The notes under the pieces: model-generated
Databases searched by the model: none
Told to the model about the DNA's origin: nothing
Seen by the model: only the letters and a program-made list of their open reading frames with translations
Program-made: the position numbers and the translations under genes
Shown: positions 19,792 to 28,005 of the stretch, piece after piece
Layout of the letters: each line of letters begins with the position of its first letter
Numbering within the stretch: position 1 is the first letter of the stretch
Assembly (NCBI GenBank): GCA_942491115.1
Contig: CALNZV010000020.1
Span: 1,116,001 to 1,180,000, forward strand
Source: CALNZV01 sp942491115
Lineage (GTDB): Bacteria > Desulfobacterota > Desulfobacteria > Desulfobacterales > UBA5852
Length of the DNA: 64,000 nucleotides
Direction of reading: 5' to 3'

Positions 19792-20853
19792 TCAGACGGG
19801 TACGACCCAATCCATGTCGTCGGGCTGCTTTCCATATTGAATGTCGGTGATGGATGCGTATAGCTTTCGGGCGACCGGCCCGACCGTGTTGTCGGCGATG
19901 ACATAGTCCTGGTTTTTGCAGTGGAGAACACCAACCGGAGAGATGACCGCCGCCGTACCGGAGCCGAAAATCTCTGTGAGGCGGCCGGATTTCTGAGCAT
20001 CCAGAACCTCGTCGATGCCGATTTTGCGCTCGGTGACCGTCATGCCCCATTTGCGGGCAAGGGAGAGGACAGAGTCCCGGGTGATTCCGGGAAGGATACT
20101 CCCGTTGAGGGAGGGAGTAATCAGTTCATCGTCGATGACGAAGAAGATGTTCATGGATCCGACCTCTTCGATGTACCGACGCTCTACCCCGTCGAGCCAG
20201 AGTACCTGGGTAAATCCCGCATCATGGGCTTTTTGACCGGCAAGAAGGCTTGCGGCGTAATTCCCGAGGGTTTTGGCCTCCCCCACACCGCCTTTGACGG
20301 CTCTCACATGATCCTCGGTAACCCAGATTCTCACCGGGTTGAATCCTTCGGGATAGTAGGCGCCGACCGGCGAGAGAATGATGAAGAATAGGTAGGTGTG
20401 GGAGGCCCGAACCCCCAGGAAGGGATCCATGGCCAAGATGGTGGGACGGATGTAAAGGGAGGTTTCGGGTGCGGACGGCACCCAGTCTTTTTCGATTCGA
20501 AGCAGATCCTTCAGCGAATCGAGGACGAGGGTTTCGTCGAATTCCGGCATGCACAGCAGGCGGCAGGACCGATTCAGGCGTTTGAAATTTTCCTCTGGCC
20601 TGAATAGCTGAATGCCTCCTGAGTCGGTGCGGTAGGCTTTTAGTCCTTCGAACACACCCTGACCGTAGTGGAGAACCATGGTCGCCGGGTCCATGACGAT
20701 GGGTCCGTATGGCGTGATGCGGGGAGAATGCCAGCCCCTGTCAAGATGGTAGTCCATGTTGAACATGTGGTCGGTAAAATGGGTGCCGAATCCGAGCGTG
20801 GTGTCATCGGGTTTGGATTTCAAGGAATCGCTCCGGCTGATGGTCAGCTCCAT
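19792..20853 (-). CDS. ilvE: Branched-chain amino acid aminotransferase
   Basis: PLP-dependent fold IV transaminase for leucine, isoleucine and valine. The PLP lysine is Lys194 in GEAKTLGNYAAS. Other family marks are GQGVFEGLKAYR, RPTILAMDPFLGV, EEVGSMNIFFV and GSILPGITRDSV, typical of the longer type II enzymes related to eukaryotic BCATs. The frame is open upstream, but AAAGGAG six bases before the ATG at 20853 fixes the start, giving 353 residues. The gene lies 66 bases before the UDP-glucose pyrophosphorylase gene on the same strand. A functional link to glycogen is not apparent. Confidence 0.94.
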   Translation of the reverse strand: MELTISRSDSLKSKPDDTTLGFGTHFTDHMFNMDYHLDRGWHSPRITPYGPIVMDPATMVLHYGQGVFEGLKAYRTDSGGIQLFRPEENFKRLNRSCRLLCMPEFDETLVLDSLKDLLRIEKDWVPSAPETSLYIRPTILAMDPFLGVRASHTYLFFIILSPVGAYYPEGFNPVRIWVTEDHVRAVKGGVGEAKTLGNYAASLLAGQKAHDAGFTQVLWLDGVERRYIEEVGSMNIFFVIDDELITPSLNGSILPGITRDSVLSLARKWGMTVTERKIGIDEVLDAQKSGRLTEIFGSGTAAVISPVGVLHCKNQDYVIADNTVGPVARKLYASITDIQYGKQPDDMDWVVPV

Positions 20854-20896
20854 GGGAATCTCCTTTGGCATGGAAGGAATATATCAAGAAAACGGA

Positions 20897-21394
20897 TCAT
20901 TGGTGGTCGAACACGATACCCTGCATTCCGGTGGCCGGATCGTACCGCCATTCCACTGGCGGTCCGGTGAGTTCTTGAACGATAAAATCGATGGAATAGG
21001 CGATCGTCCCGGGAAACAGTCGGCCCCCCGTGCAATGGTTGGCACCGTCCGTCATCAGTCCGTGGAGGTGAACAAACGGGTGTTGATTCCGTCGTCCGAT
21101 GGTTCCGTGGGCAACGATCAGTTCCAGGGCGCGTCGTTCCATCCGGGTGACGTAGACCCTCTGTGATGGATCGTAGACGCCCACGGCCGCGACGGTCAAA
21201 GTGCCTCTGGCCACGAGGGTGCCGGTAACGATCCGATGGGTTTCAGATACGGTTTCAAGAGCTCTGACAACATCTTCACCCGATCCCATGGCACCCAGGA
21301 TCCGACGTCCCGCTCGATATGGGGCGCTGTGGGTCATTTGACGGAGATGTCGGCCTTCTTCCGGGGTTTCTTCAAATAATCTTAAACGGTTCAT
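20897..21394 (-). CDS. DUF296 / PPC-domain protein
   Basis: 165-residue protein with the PCC/PPC (DUF296) fold, also found in plant AT-hook proteins and stand-alone in bacteria. The diagnostic segment at about 105-141 reads PFVHLHGLMTDGANHCTGG followed by a conserved hydrophobic strand. Its clustered histidines could bind a metal. There is no AT-hook, signal peptide or membrane segment. It starts a minus-strand run leading into ilvE 43 bases downstream and the glycogen genes. Bacterial members lack a firmly known biochemical role, so I give none. Confidence 0.78.
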   Translation of the reverse strand: MNRLRLFEETPEEGRHLRQMTHSAPYRAGRRILGAMGSGEDVVRALETVSETHRIVTGTLVARGTLTVAAVGVYDPSQRVYVTRMERRALELIVAHGTIGRRNQHPFVHLHGLMTDGANHCTGGRLFPGTIAYSIDFIVQELTGPPVEWRYDPATGMQGIVFDHQ

Positions 21395-21483
21395 AACATT
21401 TCAACACTGTAAATCAAGACCAAATCCCGCAACACCGGCGATTCCCCCCCAGCCCAAGGTCTCCCGAAGTCCCTATTACCGGT

Positions 21484-21512
21484 TTGACAACCTACCTTCC
21501 GTCAGGTATGAG
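21484..21512 (+). promoter_or_regulatory. Predicted sigma70-type promoter for cysteine-cluster gene
   Basis: TTGACA at 21484-21489 and TATGAG at 21507-21512 are separated by 17 bases, about 60 bases before the ATG at 21574. This lies in the divergent gap between the DUF296 gene and the plus-strand gene. Confidence 0.5.
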
Positions 21513-21573
21513 AAACCCTCTGAAATGAAACAAAAATATGAGTCATTGCTATTAATTGCCGAAAGGATTTCCG

Positions 21574-22377
21574 ATGAGTGACGCACCATCCATCGCCAAT
21601 ATCGAGCCGGTTCGGCTCAGTCTCGAAAGCCGGTTCAAATTCCGATGTCATCCGGGCGTGTCCTGCTTCACCCAATGCTGCCGAGGCATCAACATCATTC
21701 TGACCCCCTACGATATCATCCGTCTCAAGAACCGTCTCGGCCTGGGATCGGAGGAATTCCTCAGCCTCTACACGGAGCCGAAGCTTCTGGAAAAGACGGA
21801 CCTGCCCGTGGTGGCCCTGAAGCTCATGGACGACGAGGAAAATTCGTGCCCCTTTGTTCGGGAAAACGGCTGTATCCTATATTCCGACCGGCCGACCGCC
21901 TGCCGATATTATCCGTTAGGCGTGGCGAGTTTGAGCCACCGGACGGAAGATCCAGAGAAGGGAGATCCATCGGAGGACGAAGGGTTTTATTTCTTTGTAA
22001 ACGAACCCCATTGCAAAGGTTTCGAGGAAGATACCCTATGGAAGGTGAAAGACTACCGTAAGGATCAGGGGGTGGATATCCATGACGAGATCAATGCCGA
22101 GTGGACCGACCTGATCGTGCGAAAACGCTCTTTTCCAAAGAACATTCAGCTGACCGATCAGACAAAGCGGATGTTCTTCACGGCCAGCTACAATATCGAT
22201 GCATTTAAACGGTTCGTTTTCGACACGTCTTTTCTGCAGCGCTACCCGGTGGATGCGGCAACGGTTGAAACCATCAAATCCGATGAAATCGCCCTGTTGA
22301 CCTTCGGTTTAAAATGGCTGAAGTCCATTTTGTTCAAGACGGAAGACGAGTCTCCGTCGCCGCCCCCTGACGCCTGA
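21574..22377 (+). CDS. YkgJ-type cysteine-cluster (metal-binding) protein
   Basis: 267-residue protein of the YkgJ/UPF0153 family, proposed to hold zinc or an iron-sulfur cluster. The N-terminal cysteine motif is C25-x5-C31-x3-C35-C36, followed later by the CPFVRENGC and RPTACRYYP segments, which supply the remaining family cysteines. The frame is open from a TTG at 21556, but GAAAGGA six bases before the ATG at 21574 supports that start. It is cytoplasmic and stands as a single gene with its own promoter. Its biochemical role is unknown in the family. Confidence 0.85.
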   Translation: MSDAPSIANIEPVRLSLESRFKFRCHPGVSCFTQCCRGINIILTPYDIIRLKNRLGLGSEEFLSLYTEPKLLEKTDLPVVALKLMDDEENSCPFVRENGCILYSDRPTACRYYPLGVASLSHRTEDPEKGDPSEDEGFYFFVNEPHCKGFEEDTLWKVKDYRKDQGVDIHDEINAEWTDLIVRKRSFPKNIQLTDQTKRMFFTASYNIDAFKRFVFDTSFLQRYPVDAATVETIKSDEIALLTFGLKWLKSILFKTEDESPSPPPDA

Positions 22378-22400
22378 CGCTGAATGCGCGCCTCAGCCCC

Positions 22401-22425
22401 CGGGGCCTCCCGCCAACAGGCCCCG
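22401..22425. terminator. Hairpin between convergent genes
   Basis: CGGGGCCT (22401-22408) and AGGCCCCG (22418-22425) form a perfect 8-bp stem with a 9-base loop, between the cysteine-cluster gene and the end of glpK. No T-tract follows on either strand, so termination would need another factor. Confidence 0.4.
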
Positions 22426-22510
22426 ACCGGTTGACCCAAAAACGGATCCGTGAAGGGGGACGGGTCGAGGTTTTATGCGCGGGGATCGCCCCCGACGGAT
22501 TTTGGCGCGT

Positions 22511-24025
22511 TCAACTCTCCACCCAGTCGAAGGTCCGCTTCACCGCCTTTTTCCATTGCTGGCAGGCCTTCTCCCGGGCCTCCGGGGCCATGGCGGGCGT
22601 CCAGGCCCTGTCCTGGCTCCAGTTGCGCACCAGGTCCTCCTTTCCCGCCCAGAAACCCGTGGCCAGTCCGGCCGCATAGGCCGCGCCCAGGGCCGTGGTC
22701 TCGGTCACTCGGGGACGGATCACCGGCACGTCAAGAATATCGGCTTGAAACTGCATGAGCATCTCGTTCATCACCATGCCCCCGTCCACTTTCAGGTGAG
22801 CAAGGTCCACACCGGAATCCCGATTCATGGCCTCGACGATATCCCTGGCCTGGAAGGCGTTGGCTTCCAAAACAGCCCTGGCCAGATGCCCTTTGTTCAC
22901 GAACCGGGTGAGTCCCACAATGGCACCCCGGGCATCCGAACGCCAGTAGGGCGCGAAGAGCCCGGAAAAGGCCGGAACGATATAGGCGCCGCCGTTGTCT
23001 TCCACACTGAGGGCAAGGTCCTCGATCTCCGGTGCGCTGTCGATGAGGCCGAGGTTGTCCCTGAACCACTGAACCAATGCCCCGGCGATGGCGATGGATC
23101 CCTCCAGGCAGTAGACCGGTTTTTCACCTCGGATCTGATAGGCCACGGTGGTGATGAGTCCGCTCTTGGACGGTACGGGCGCCGTGCCGGTGTTCATCAG
23201 GAGAAAGCAGCCGGTTCCATAGGTGTTTTTGGCTTCCCCGGTCTCGAAGCAGGCCTGGCCGACCAAGGCGGCCTGTTGATCCCCTAACGCGCCGCAAACG
23301 GGAATGCGGGCACCCAAAGGGCCGTTTTTTCGGGTGGTCCCCCAGGTTTCGGGATCGACCGAGGGAACGATGCGGGGCAGCATCTGACGGGGAACACCCA
23401 TTTCCTCCAAGATGTCGTCATCCCAGTCGAGGGTGGCCAGGTTCATGAGGAGCGTTCGACTGGCATTGGTGACATCCGTCACATGGGCGCCGCCCTCGGG
23501 TCCTCCAGTAAGCCACCAGATGATCCAGCTCTCCACGGTCCCGAAGTAGGCGTTGCCGCCGTCGGCCGCCCGGCGGGCCTCGGGCACGTTGTCGAGAATC
23601 CAGCGGATTTTAGGGCCCGAAAAATAGGTGGCGATGGGCAGTCCGGTCGTTTCTCTGAAGCGGTCCTGGCCGCCGTTGGCAATCAGCCGGTTGCAGAGAG
23701 TATCGGTACGAGTGCACTGCCAGACGATGGCATTGGACAGGGGTTTTCCGTTGCGGCGATCCCATACGACCGCCGTCTCGCGCTGGTTGGTGATGCCGAT
23801 GGCAGCGATGTCGCCCCCGCCGATCCCAGCGACTTGCAGCGCATTTCGGATGACGGTGCGGGTGTTGCTCCAGATCTCCGTCGGATCGTGCTCCACCCAG
23901 CCCGGTCTGGGGAAGATCTGCTCGTGTTCTTTCTGATCCATTCCGACGATTTGCCCGGCCGCATCGAAAACAATAAAGCGGTTGCTGGTCGTACCCAGAT
24001 CAATAGCGCCGATGTAGGTGGCCAT
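22511..24025 (-). CDS. glpK: Glycerol kinase
   Basis: Phosphorylates glycerol to sn-glycerol-3-phosphate with ATP, in the cytoplasm. FGGY-family marks are visible: GAIDLGTTSNRFIVFD at the N-terminus, ITNQRETAVVWDR, the KNTYGTGCFLLMNTG segment and the VDGGMVMNEMLMQFQAD block near the C-terminus. The 504-residue length is normal. The start at 24025 is chosen because AAAGGAG lies eleven bases before that ATG, although the frame is open for nine more codons. It is the last gene of the glpA-glpB-Fe-S-HdrB-like run, with a 40-base gap, so uptake, phosphorylation and oxidation are encoded together. Confidence 0.97.
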   Translation of the reverse strand: MATYIGAIDLGTTSNRFIVFDAAGQIVGMDQKEHEQIFPRPGWVEHDPTEIWSNTRTVIRNALQVAGIGGGDIAAIGITNQRETAVVWDRRNGKPLSNAIVWQCTRTDTLCNRLIANGGQDRFRETTGLPIATYFSGPKIRWILDNVPEARRAADGGNAYFGTVESWIIWWLTGGPEGGAHVTDVTNASRTLLMNLATLDWDDDILEEMGVPRQMLPRIVPSVDPETWGTTRKNGPLGARIPVCGALGDQQAALVGQACFETGEAKNTYGTGCFLLMNTGTAPVPSKSGLITTVAYQIRGEKPVYCLEGSIAIAGALVQWFRDNLGLIDSAPEIEDLALSVEDNGGAYIVPAFSGLFAPYWRSDARGAIVGLTRFVNKGHLARAVLEANAFQARDIVEAMNRDSGVDLAHLKVDGGMVMNEMLMQFQADILDVPVIRPRVTETTALGAAYAAGLATGFWAGKEDLVRNWSQDRAWTPAMAPEAREKACQQWKKAVKRTFDWVES

Positions 24026-24065
24026 TTCTTCTCTCCTTTCCATGGTCTCCACCGGGGATGATCCA

Positions 24066-24992
24066 TCACGCCTTATCCGTGCTCCGATGTGCCTCTCCTG
24101 GTGGAGAAAAGCGGTAATGGCTTGTCATAGGGTGGGCGGTCGGTTTTTGCAAGTCCGAGTCCGGAGGACGCTCAGGGAGACCCTCTCCCAGCAGATCAGG
24201 AGAAATGCCCATGCTTTCCCCCAGCAGTCTGGGATAGGTCACCGCCGGCGGCCCGTCCGAATCGACAGCGGCCGCCATCCGCACGGGGCCGAAATGAAGT
24301 TGACAATAGGTGCAGCCGGTGACGATCCGATCCGCACCGCCCCGTCGGGCGGACCGCAGCTTATTCGTCATCATGGACAGCGCGAGGGCGTCGTTTTTCC
24401 CCCATAGGGGGCTGCCGCAACAGTCGGTCCGCTGGGTCCACTCAATGGGGGTGGCCCCGGTCGCCGCAATCAGTTTCTCGAACCGCACGGGTGCAAAGGG
24501 ATTGTCGAAGGCCATGATCCGGGCCGGCCGGATACCATGACAGCCATAGTGGGCCGCGACTGTCATGGGGCCGATGGGGGTGACCGTACGCCTGCTGATG
24601 GCCTCCAGTCCGATGTCGTCATGGAGAACCGAGAGGAGATGGCGCACGGCCACTTTGGGGGTCCACCGGAGCCCCTCTTCGGCCAGCAGCGCGTTAACCG
24701 TTTTTTCCAGAGGGGGGTGTTTTCGAAGCCAGTGGTCGGCGTGCTTCAGACTTCCATAGCAGCACATGCAGGGCGTCAACAACGGGTGGCCGTGCTCCAG
24801 GGCGATCGCCATGATTCGGGCTGCGGAGAAGACAAAGGCCTCGGCGCTGCGATGCCGAATCGGATAGCCGCAGCAGGTCAGATCGGGGGCGATCAGATCG
24901 ATCTCAAAGGCACCCAGAACCGCCCGGGTCGCTGAATCGTAGCCGGGAAGGTGATAGGGGATTTTGCATCCCGGGAAATAGACGAAAGCCAT
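24066..24992 (-). CDS. HdrB-like CCG-domain protein, likely electron-transfer subunit of GlpAB
   Basis: 308-residue protein with two CCG (cysteine-rich) domains as in heterodisulfide reductase subunit B and the C-terminal half of GlpC. The first has FPGCKIPY, DLTCCGYP and PCMCC (residues about 6-77). The second has AAHYGCHG, TDCCGSPLWG and VTGCTYC (about 150-228). Such domains hold a non-cubane [4Fe-4S] pair or act as quinone or thiol redox sites. It starts 12 bases after the membrane Fe-S protein in the glp operon, so it probably completes the electron path from GlpA/GlpB. The C-terminal 40 residues are low in family-like sequence. The acceptor is inferred, not seen. Confidence 0.85.
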   Translation of the reverse strand: MAFVYFPGCKIPYHLPGYDSATRAVLGAFEIDLIAPDLTCCGYPIRHRSAEAFVFSAARIMAIALEHGHPLLTPCMCCYGSLKHADHWLRKHPPLEKTVNALLAEEGLRWTPKVAVRHLLSVLHDDIGLEAISRRTVTPIGPMTVAAHYGCHGIRPARIMAFDNPFAPVRFEKLIAATGATPIEWTQRTDCCGSPLWGKNDALALSMMTNKLRSARRGGADRIVTGCTYCQLHFGPVRMAAAVDSDGPPAVTYPRLLGESMGISPDLLGEGLPERPPDSDLQKPTAHPMTSHYRFSPPGEAHRSTDKA

Positions 24993-25004
24993 GGCAGGGG
25001 TTTC

Positions 25005-26672
25005 CTATACGGGTTTGTTGGCACCAGAAAGCGAGGTCATCCGGAACCAGGCGTCGTTCCTGAGCTCATAGAGAATGTCCGCCACCGCGATTCCCTGGGG
25101 GCAGCGTTCCTGGCATTGATAGCAGGTGGCGCATTCCCACACCATCGTGGATCCGAGCGCCAGATCCCTGAGCCCCAGGCGAAGCAGATTCATCACCTGC
25201 TGAGGGGTGATATCCAGTTCGATTTCACCGGCCCCGGCGGCGGCAACAACGGGGCATACCCCAGAGCAGGTGCTGCACTGGACACAATGAAACAGCTGGG
25301 TTCGGGGGGCGTCCAGCAAGGGATAGCGGGGCATGGCTTCCGGGGGATCCCGGGGCGGCGGACGGGTGTCCGGGATGGAATCCGTCCACCGGGAGTCCAT
25401 GGTTTCGGGAGTGCCTCCCGGCGTTTCCGGGAGCCCCATTCCCGACAGTAATTGGGCGGTGTGCGACCACAGATGCTGAAGATCGATTCCGGACGGACAT
25501 TGCCGGGTGCATCGGTAGCATCGGGTGCAAATGGCGTTGCCGTGGGCCAAAGCCCGGAGCGATTCGGCATCCGGTCGCAGCCACCGGTCATGGGAACGGA
25601 GGGCCATGAGTTTCTCGGATGGAAGGATTTCCCGCATACCCAGAATTCGGTGGACGGGAGCCACACTGCACTGACGGCTGCAGATCCCACAGTGGGTGCA
25701 GCCGTCCATCCATGCAGAGGGCAATCGGTTCACCGGGGATTCGGTCCGTCTCATCCATAGGGTCACGGGTGTCGAGATCAGGTGATAGAGCTTTCCGAAA
25801 GGGGCCAAGGCCAGAAGGGCGAAGCAGGACAGGTAGTGGACGTGCCAGAGGATCAGATCCATCCGCCGACGGTTGAGGTGCCGGCCGGCGCTGCCGATGG
25901 TCCTCGCCACCGCATAGGAGACGAAGGCGGATTGGGGCTTGCTGTGGCAGACTTGGCAACTCTCCTCGTTTAAGGTTCTCCCCGTCACCAATACCGCCGA
26001 ATCCTTGTCCATCACCGGGGGGTCGAAGACCACACCGTGCTCTTTTTGCCAAAGGGCGCTGATGGCGGCCACGTCCCCCGGATCGTCGGAGCCCAGATAG
26101 TCCGCCACCATCTCATGAAAGATGGGTCCGGATGCGATTTTGACGCTTTCCAGGAAAAACCCAGACACCATGACGATTCCGATCAGGATCAGAGGCAGCC
26201 AGTCTCCCGGTCGATTGAGAGGACGCCATCCCCGATGACACAGCCGTCGGCCGGCTGCCATGGCCAGCCCAACCACGGCCATCACCCCGAACCCATTCCG
26301 CAGAAAGAGATAAGGATTCAGGGTCGGCTCATAGCCCGGAAACAGCTTTCGGGTGAGAATGGAATCGAAGCCATGCATCAGCATCAGGAGCAGGAATCCC
26401 CAGCACAGGAGGACATGCATGGCCCAGCCGTAGCGATCCGTCTGCCACGTCCTCGACATCAGGAGCCCATCCAGCAGGACCGTCTTACCGATGGCCGTCA
26501 ACCGATGCCCCAAGGTCGGGTTTCGGATGTTCTGGCTGGGGGAGGCCTCCGGGCTTAACGGCGGTCGGTTGCTTGATATCGACCATTGAGGCTTTCGGAA
26601 GGTGCGGCGTAGCCGGCAACCGACCCCCACAACGGCGATGACTGATGCTATGATAAGAGAAATCGAATACAT
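25005..26672 (-). CDS. Membrane iron-sulfur protein (NarI/HdrC-like) of the glycerol-3-phosphate dehydrogenase
   Basis: 555 residues from the ATG at 26672, which lies 20 bases after glpB; the longer open frame overlaps glpB and is unlikely. The N-terminal half has about five membrane helices, starting with MYSISLIIASVIAVVG, and resembles the NarI/HmeC family. A loop near residue 236 contains CQVCH, a c-type haem motif. The C-terminal half carries four CxxCxxCxxxC motifs at about 325, 381, 462 and 514, enough for four [4Fe-4S] clusters. Position in a glpA-glpB-x-y-glpK operon indicates it replaces the Fe-S part of GlpC and passes electrons to the membrane quinone pool. No clear ribosome site is seen before the ATG. 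Confidence 0.82.
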   Translation of the reverse strand: MYSISLIIASVIAVVGVGCRLRRTFRKPQWSISSNRPPLSPEASPSQNIRNPTLGHRLTAIGKTVLLDGLLMSRTWQTDRYGWAMHVLLCWGFLLLMLMHGFDSILTRKLFPGYEPTLNPYLFLRNGFGVMAVVGLAMAAGRRLCHRGWRPLNRPGDWLPLILIGIVMVSGFFLESVKIASGPIFHEMVADYLGSDDPGDVAAISALWQKEHGVVFDPPVMDKDSAVLVTGRTLNEESCQVCHSKPQSAFVSYAVARTIGSAGRHLNRRRMDLILWHVHYLSCFALLALAPFGKLYHLISTPVTLWMRRTESPVNRLPSAWMDGCTHCGICSRQCSVAPVHRILGMREILPSEKLMALRSHDRWLRPDAESLRALAHGNAICTRCYRCTRQCPSGIDLQHLWSHTAQLLSGMGLPETPGGTPETMDSRWTDSIPDTRPPPRDPPEAMPRYPLLDAPRTQLFHCVQCSTCSGVCPVVAAAGAGEIELDITPQQVMNLLRLGLRDLALGSTMVWECATCYQCQERCPQGIAVADILYELRNDAWFRMTSLSGANKPV

Positions 26673-26691
26673 GATTCGTCGACGATACGCT

Positions 26692-28005
26692 TTATGGGTG
26701 GATCGAGGGGCTGGTGGACGATCCGAGGTGATCCAAAACCCCCGCCACGGCGCCGTAGGCGGTTGCGATAGACAGCCCCGATCCGTATTTTCCCCTTTTC
26801 CAGTCTTGCCGGGCCAGAATGGATCCCGCGGCAAAAAGACTTGGCGCCGTAAATCGCCCGGTGCGGTCGATGGGGCGAAAGGACTGGTCGATGTCAAGGC
26901 CCGCGCGGTTGACGGGGTGGCCCGCTGGGGCAAAAAAATCCGGAGAATGCCATTGTTCTCGTCGCCCCGGTTGAACCACGGGCAAATCGAGGATGGATTC
27001 TCTGATCCGCCGGCGGTCAGCCGAAAGCCCTCCTCCGAAAAACCGTCCGGTGGCCAGAATGATGCACCGGCATCGAATCGGATCACTCTGGGGTCCCTGC
27101 TCGAGGATCAGTTCCCAGTTCCCGCCGGCACGGCTCATGCGATGAACCCGCCTTCCGTGGAGAGCGTGCACGCCAAGGGCGACCAGCCCCCTCTCGAATG
27201 CCTGGCAGAGACGAATCCCTGCCATGGACGGAGGAAGGGTTGGCACCTCGAAAACCGGTGCACCGATGGCATCGGTCAAATCGGCAAGTATGCCGGATCC
27301 CTCGGACAGGCCGATGATGGCCGGAATACCGACGGCCTGGGCACTCTCCAGACGAGGCCTTATGGCGTCGGCAAATGATTTGCGGCGGCTCTTCTCCTCG
27401 AGCAGCCGGCTTAGATGCGTGGGGAAAACCTCACCCCGGGTGCCAGGGAAACGGACCGTTTCGCCTTTGAGTTCCGGCCATCGGTCCTTCAGGTTTTCAA
27501 CGATGAGGCGTGGGCTGAAACCTTTCAAGCCCTCGATTCCGACGATGCAACTGGGGCGTCCTGCTTCAAACGCCTCTACCCCCGCCCACATGGTCAGAGG
27601 AACCCCATAGGTCGGTTTAACGGTACCCGCGAAGGTTGGAACCGCAACGTTGTCATCGGGTCGACACCGGTAAGGCAGGCCGTTGCTTTCCAGAAAATCG
27701 AATACTTCATTGACGGCGGATCGAATGGATGGGGGGCGACATTTTGCGAGGGGGTGGTCGGGGGCGTCGGTCGCCAGACGGTCGAGTTCTCGCCAGGGGT
27801 TCTTGCCGGTAGCGGCGCTCTCCGTCCGCGGAGCTGGCTTTCCCATCAGATCCATGAGCCCGCTGGACAGTTGTATTTCACCGATACCGCCAATGTGGAT
27901 GGTTGACAAGCCCCGGTTGGCGGCAAACATGGCTGCCGACATGCCGGAAAGGCCGGCACCCACGACGGCAATATCCCATGGGCAATCGGAGCGGGGCGGG
28001 CCCAT
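26692..28005 (-). CDS. glpB: Anaerobic glycerol-3-phosphate dehydrogenase subunit B
   Basis: 437-residue flavoprotein subunit. A Rossmann FAD/FMN-binding motif occurs at the N-terminus (AVVGAGLSGMSAAMFAANRG). ATGRFFGGGLSADRRRIRESI and a C-terminal block with SLFAAGSILARQDW match GlpB. Its ATG overlaps the TGA stop of glpA (TGATG), a classical translational coupling; a GTG one codon earlier is also possible. It acts with GlpA to oxidise glycerol-3-phosphate to dihydroxyacetone phosphate at the membrane face. The downstream Fe-S genes would carry the electrons. Confidence 0.92.
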   Translation of the reverse strand: MGPPRSDCPWDIAVVGAGLSGMSAAMFAANRGLSTIHIGGIGEIQLSSGLMDLMGKPAPRTESAATGKNPWRELDRLATDAPDHPLAKCRPPSIRSAVNEVFDFLESNGLPYRCRPDDNVAVPTFAGTVKPTYGVPLTMWAGVEAFEAGRPSCIVGIEGLKGFSPRLIVENLKDRWPELKGETVRFPGTRGEVFPTHLSRLLEEKSRRKSFADAIRPRLESAQAVGIPAIIGLSEGSGILADLTDAIGAPVFEVPTLPPSMAGIRLCQAFERGLVALGVHALHGRRVHRMSRAGGNWELILEQGPQSDPIRCRCIILATGRFFGGGLSADRRRIRESILDLPVVQPGRREQWHSPDFFAPAGHPVNRAGLDIDQSFRPIDRTGRFTAPSLFAAGSILARQDWKRGKYGSGLSIATAYGAVAGVLDHLGSSTSPSIHP

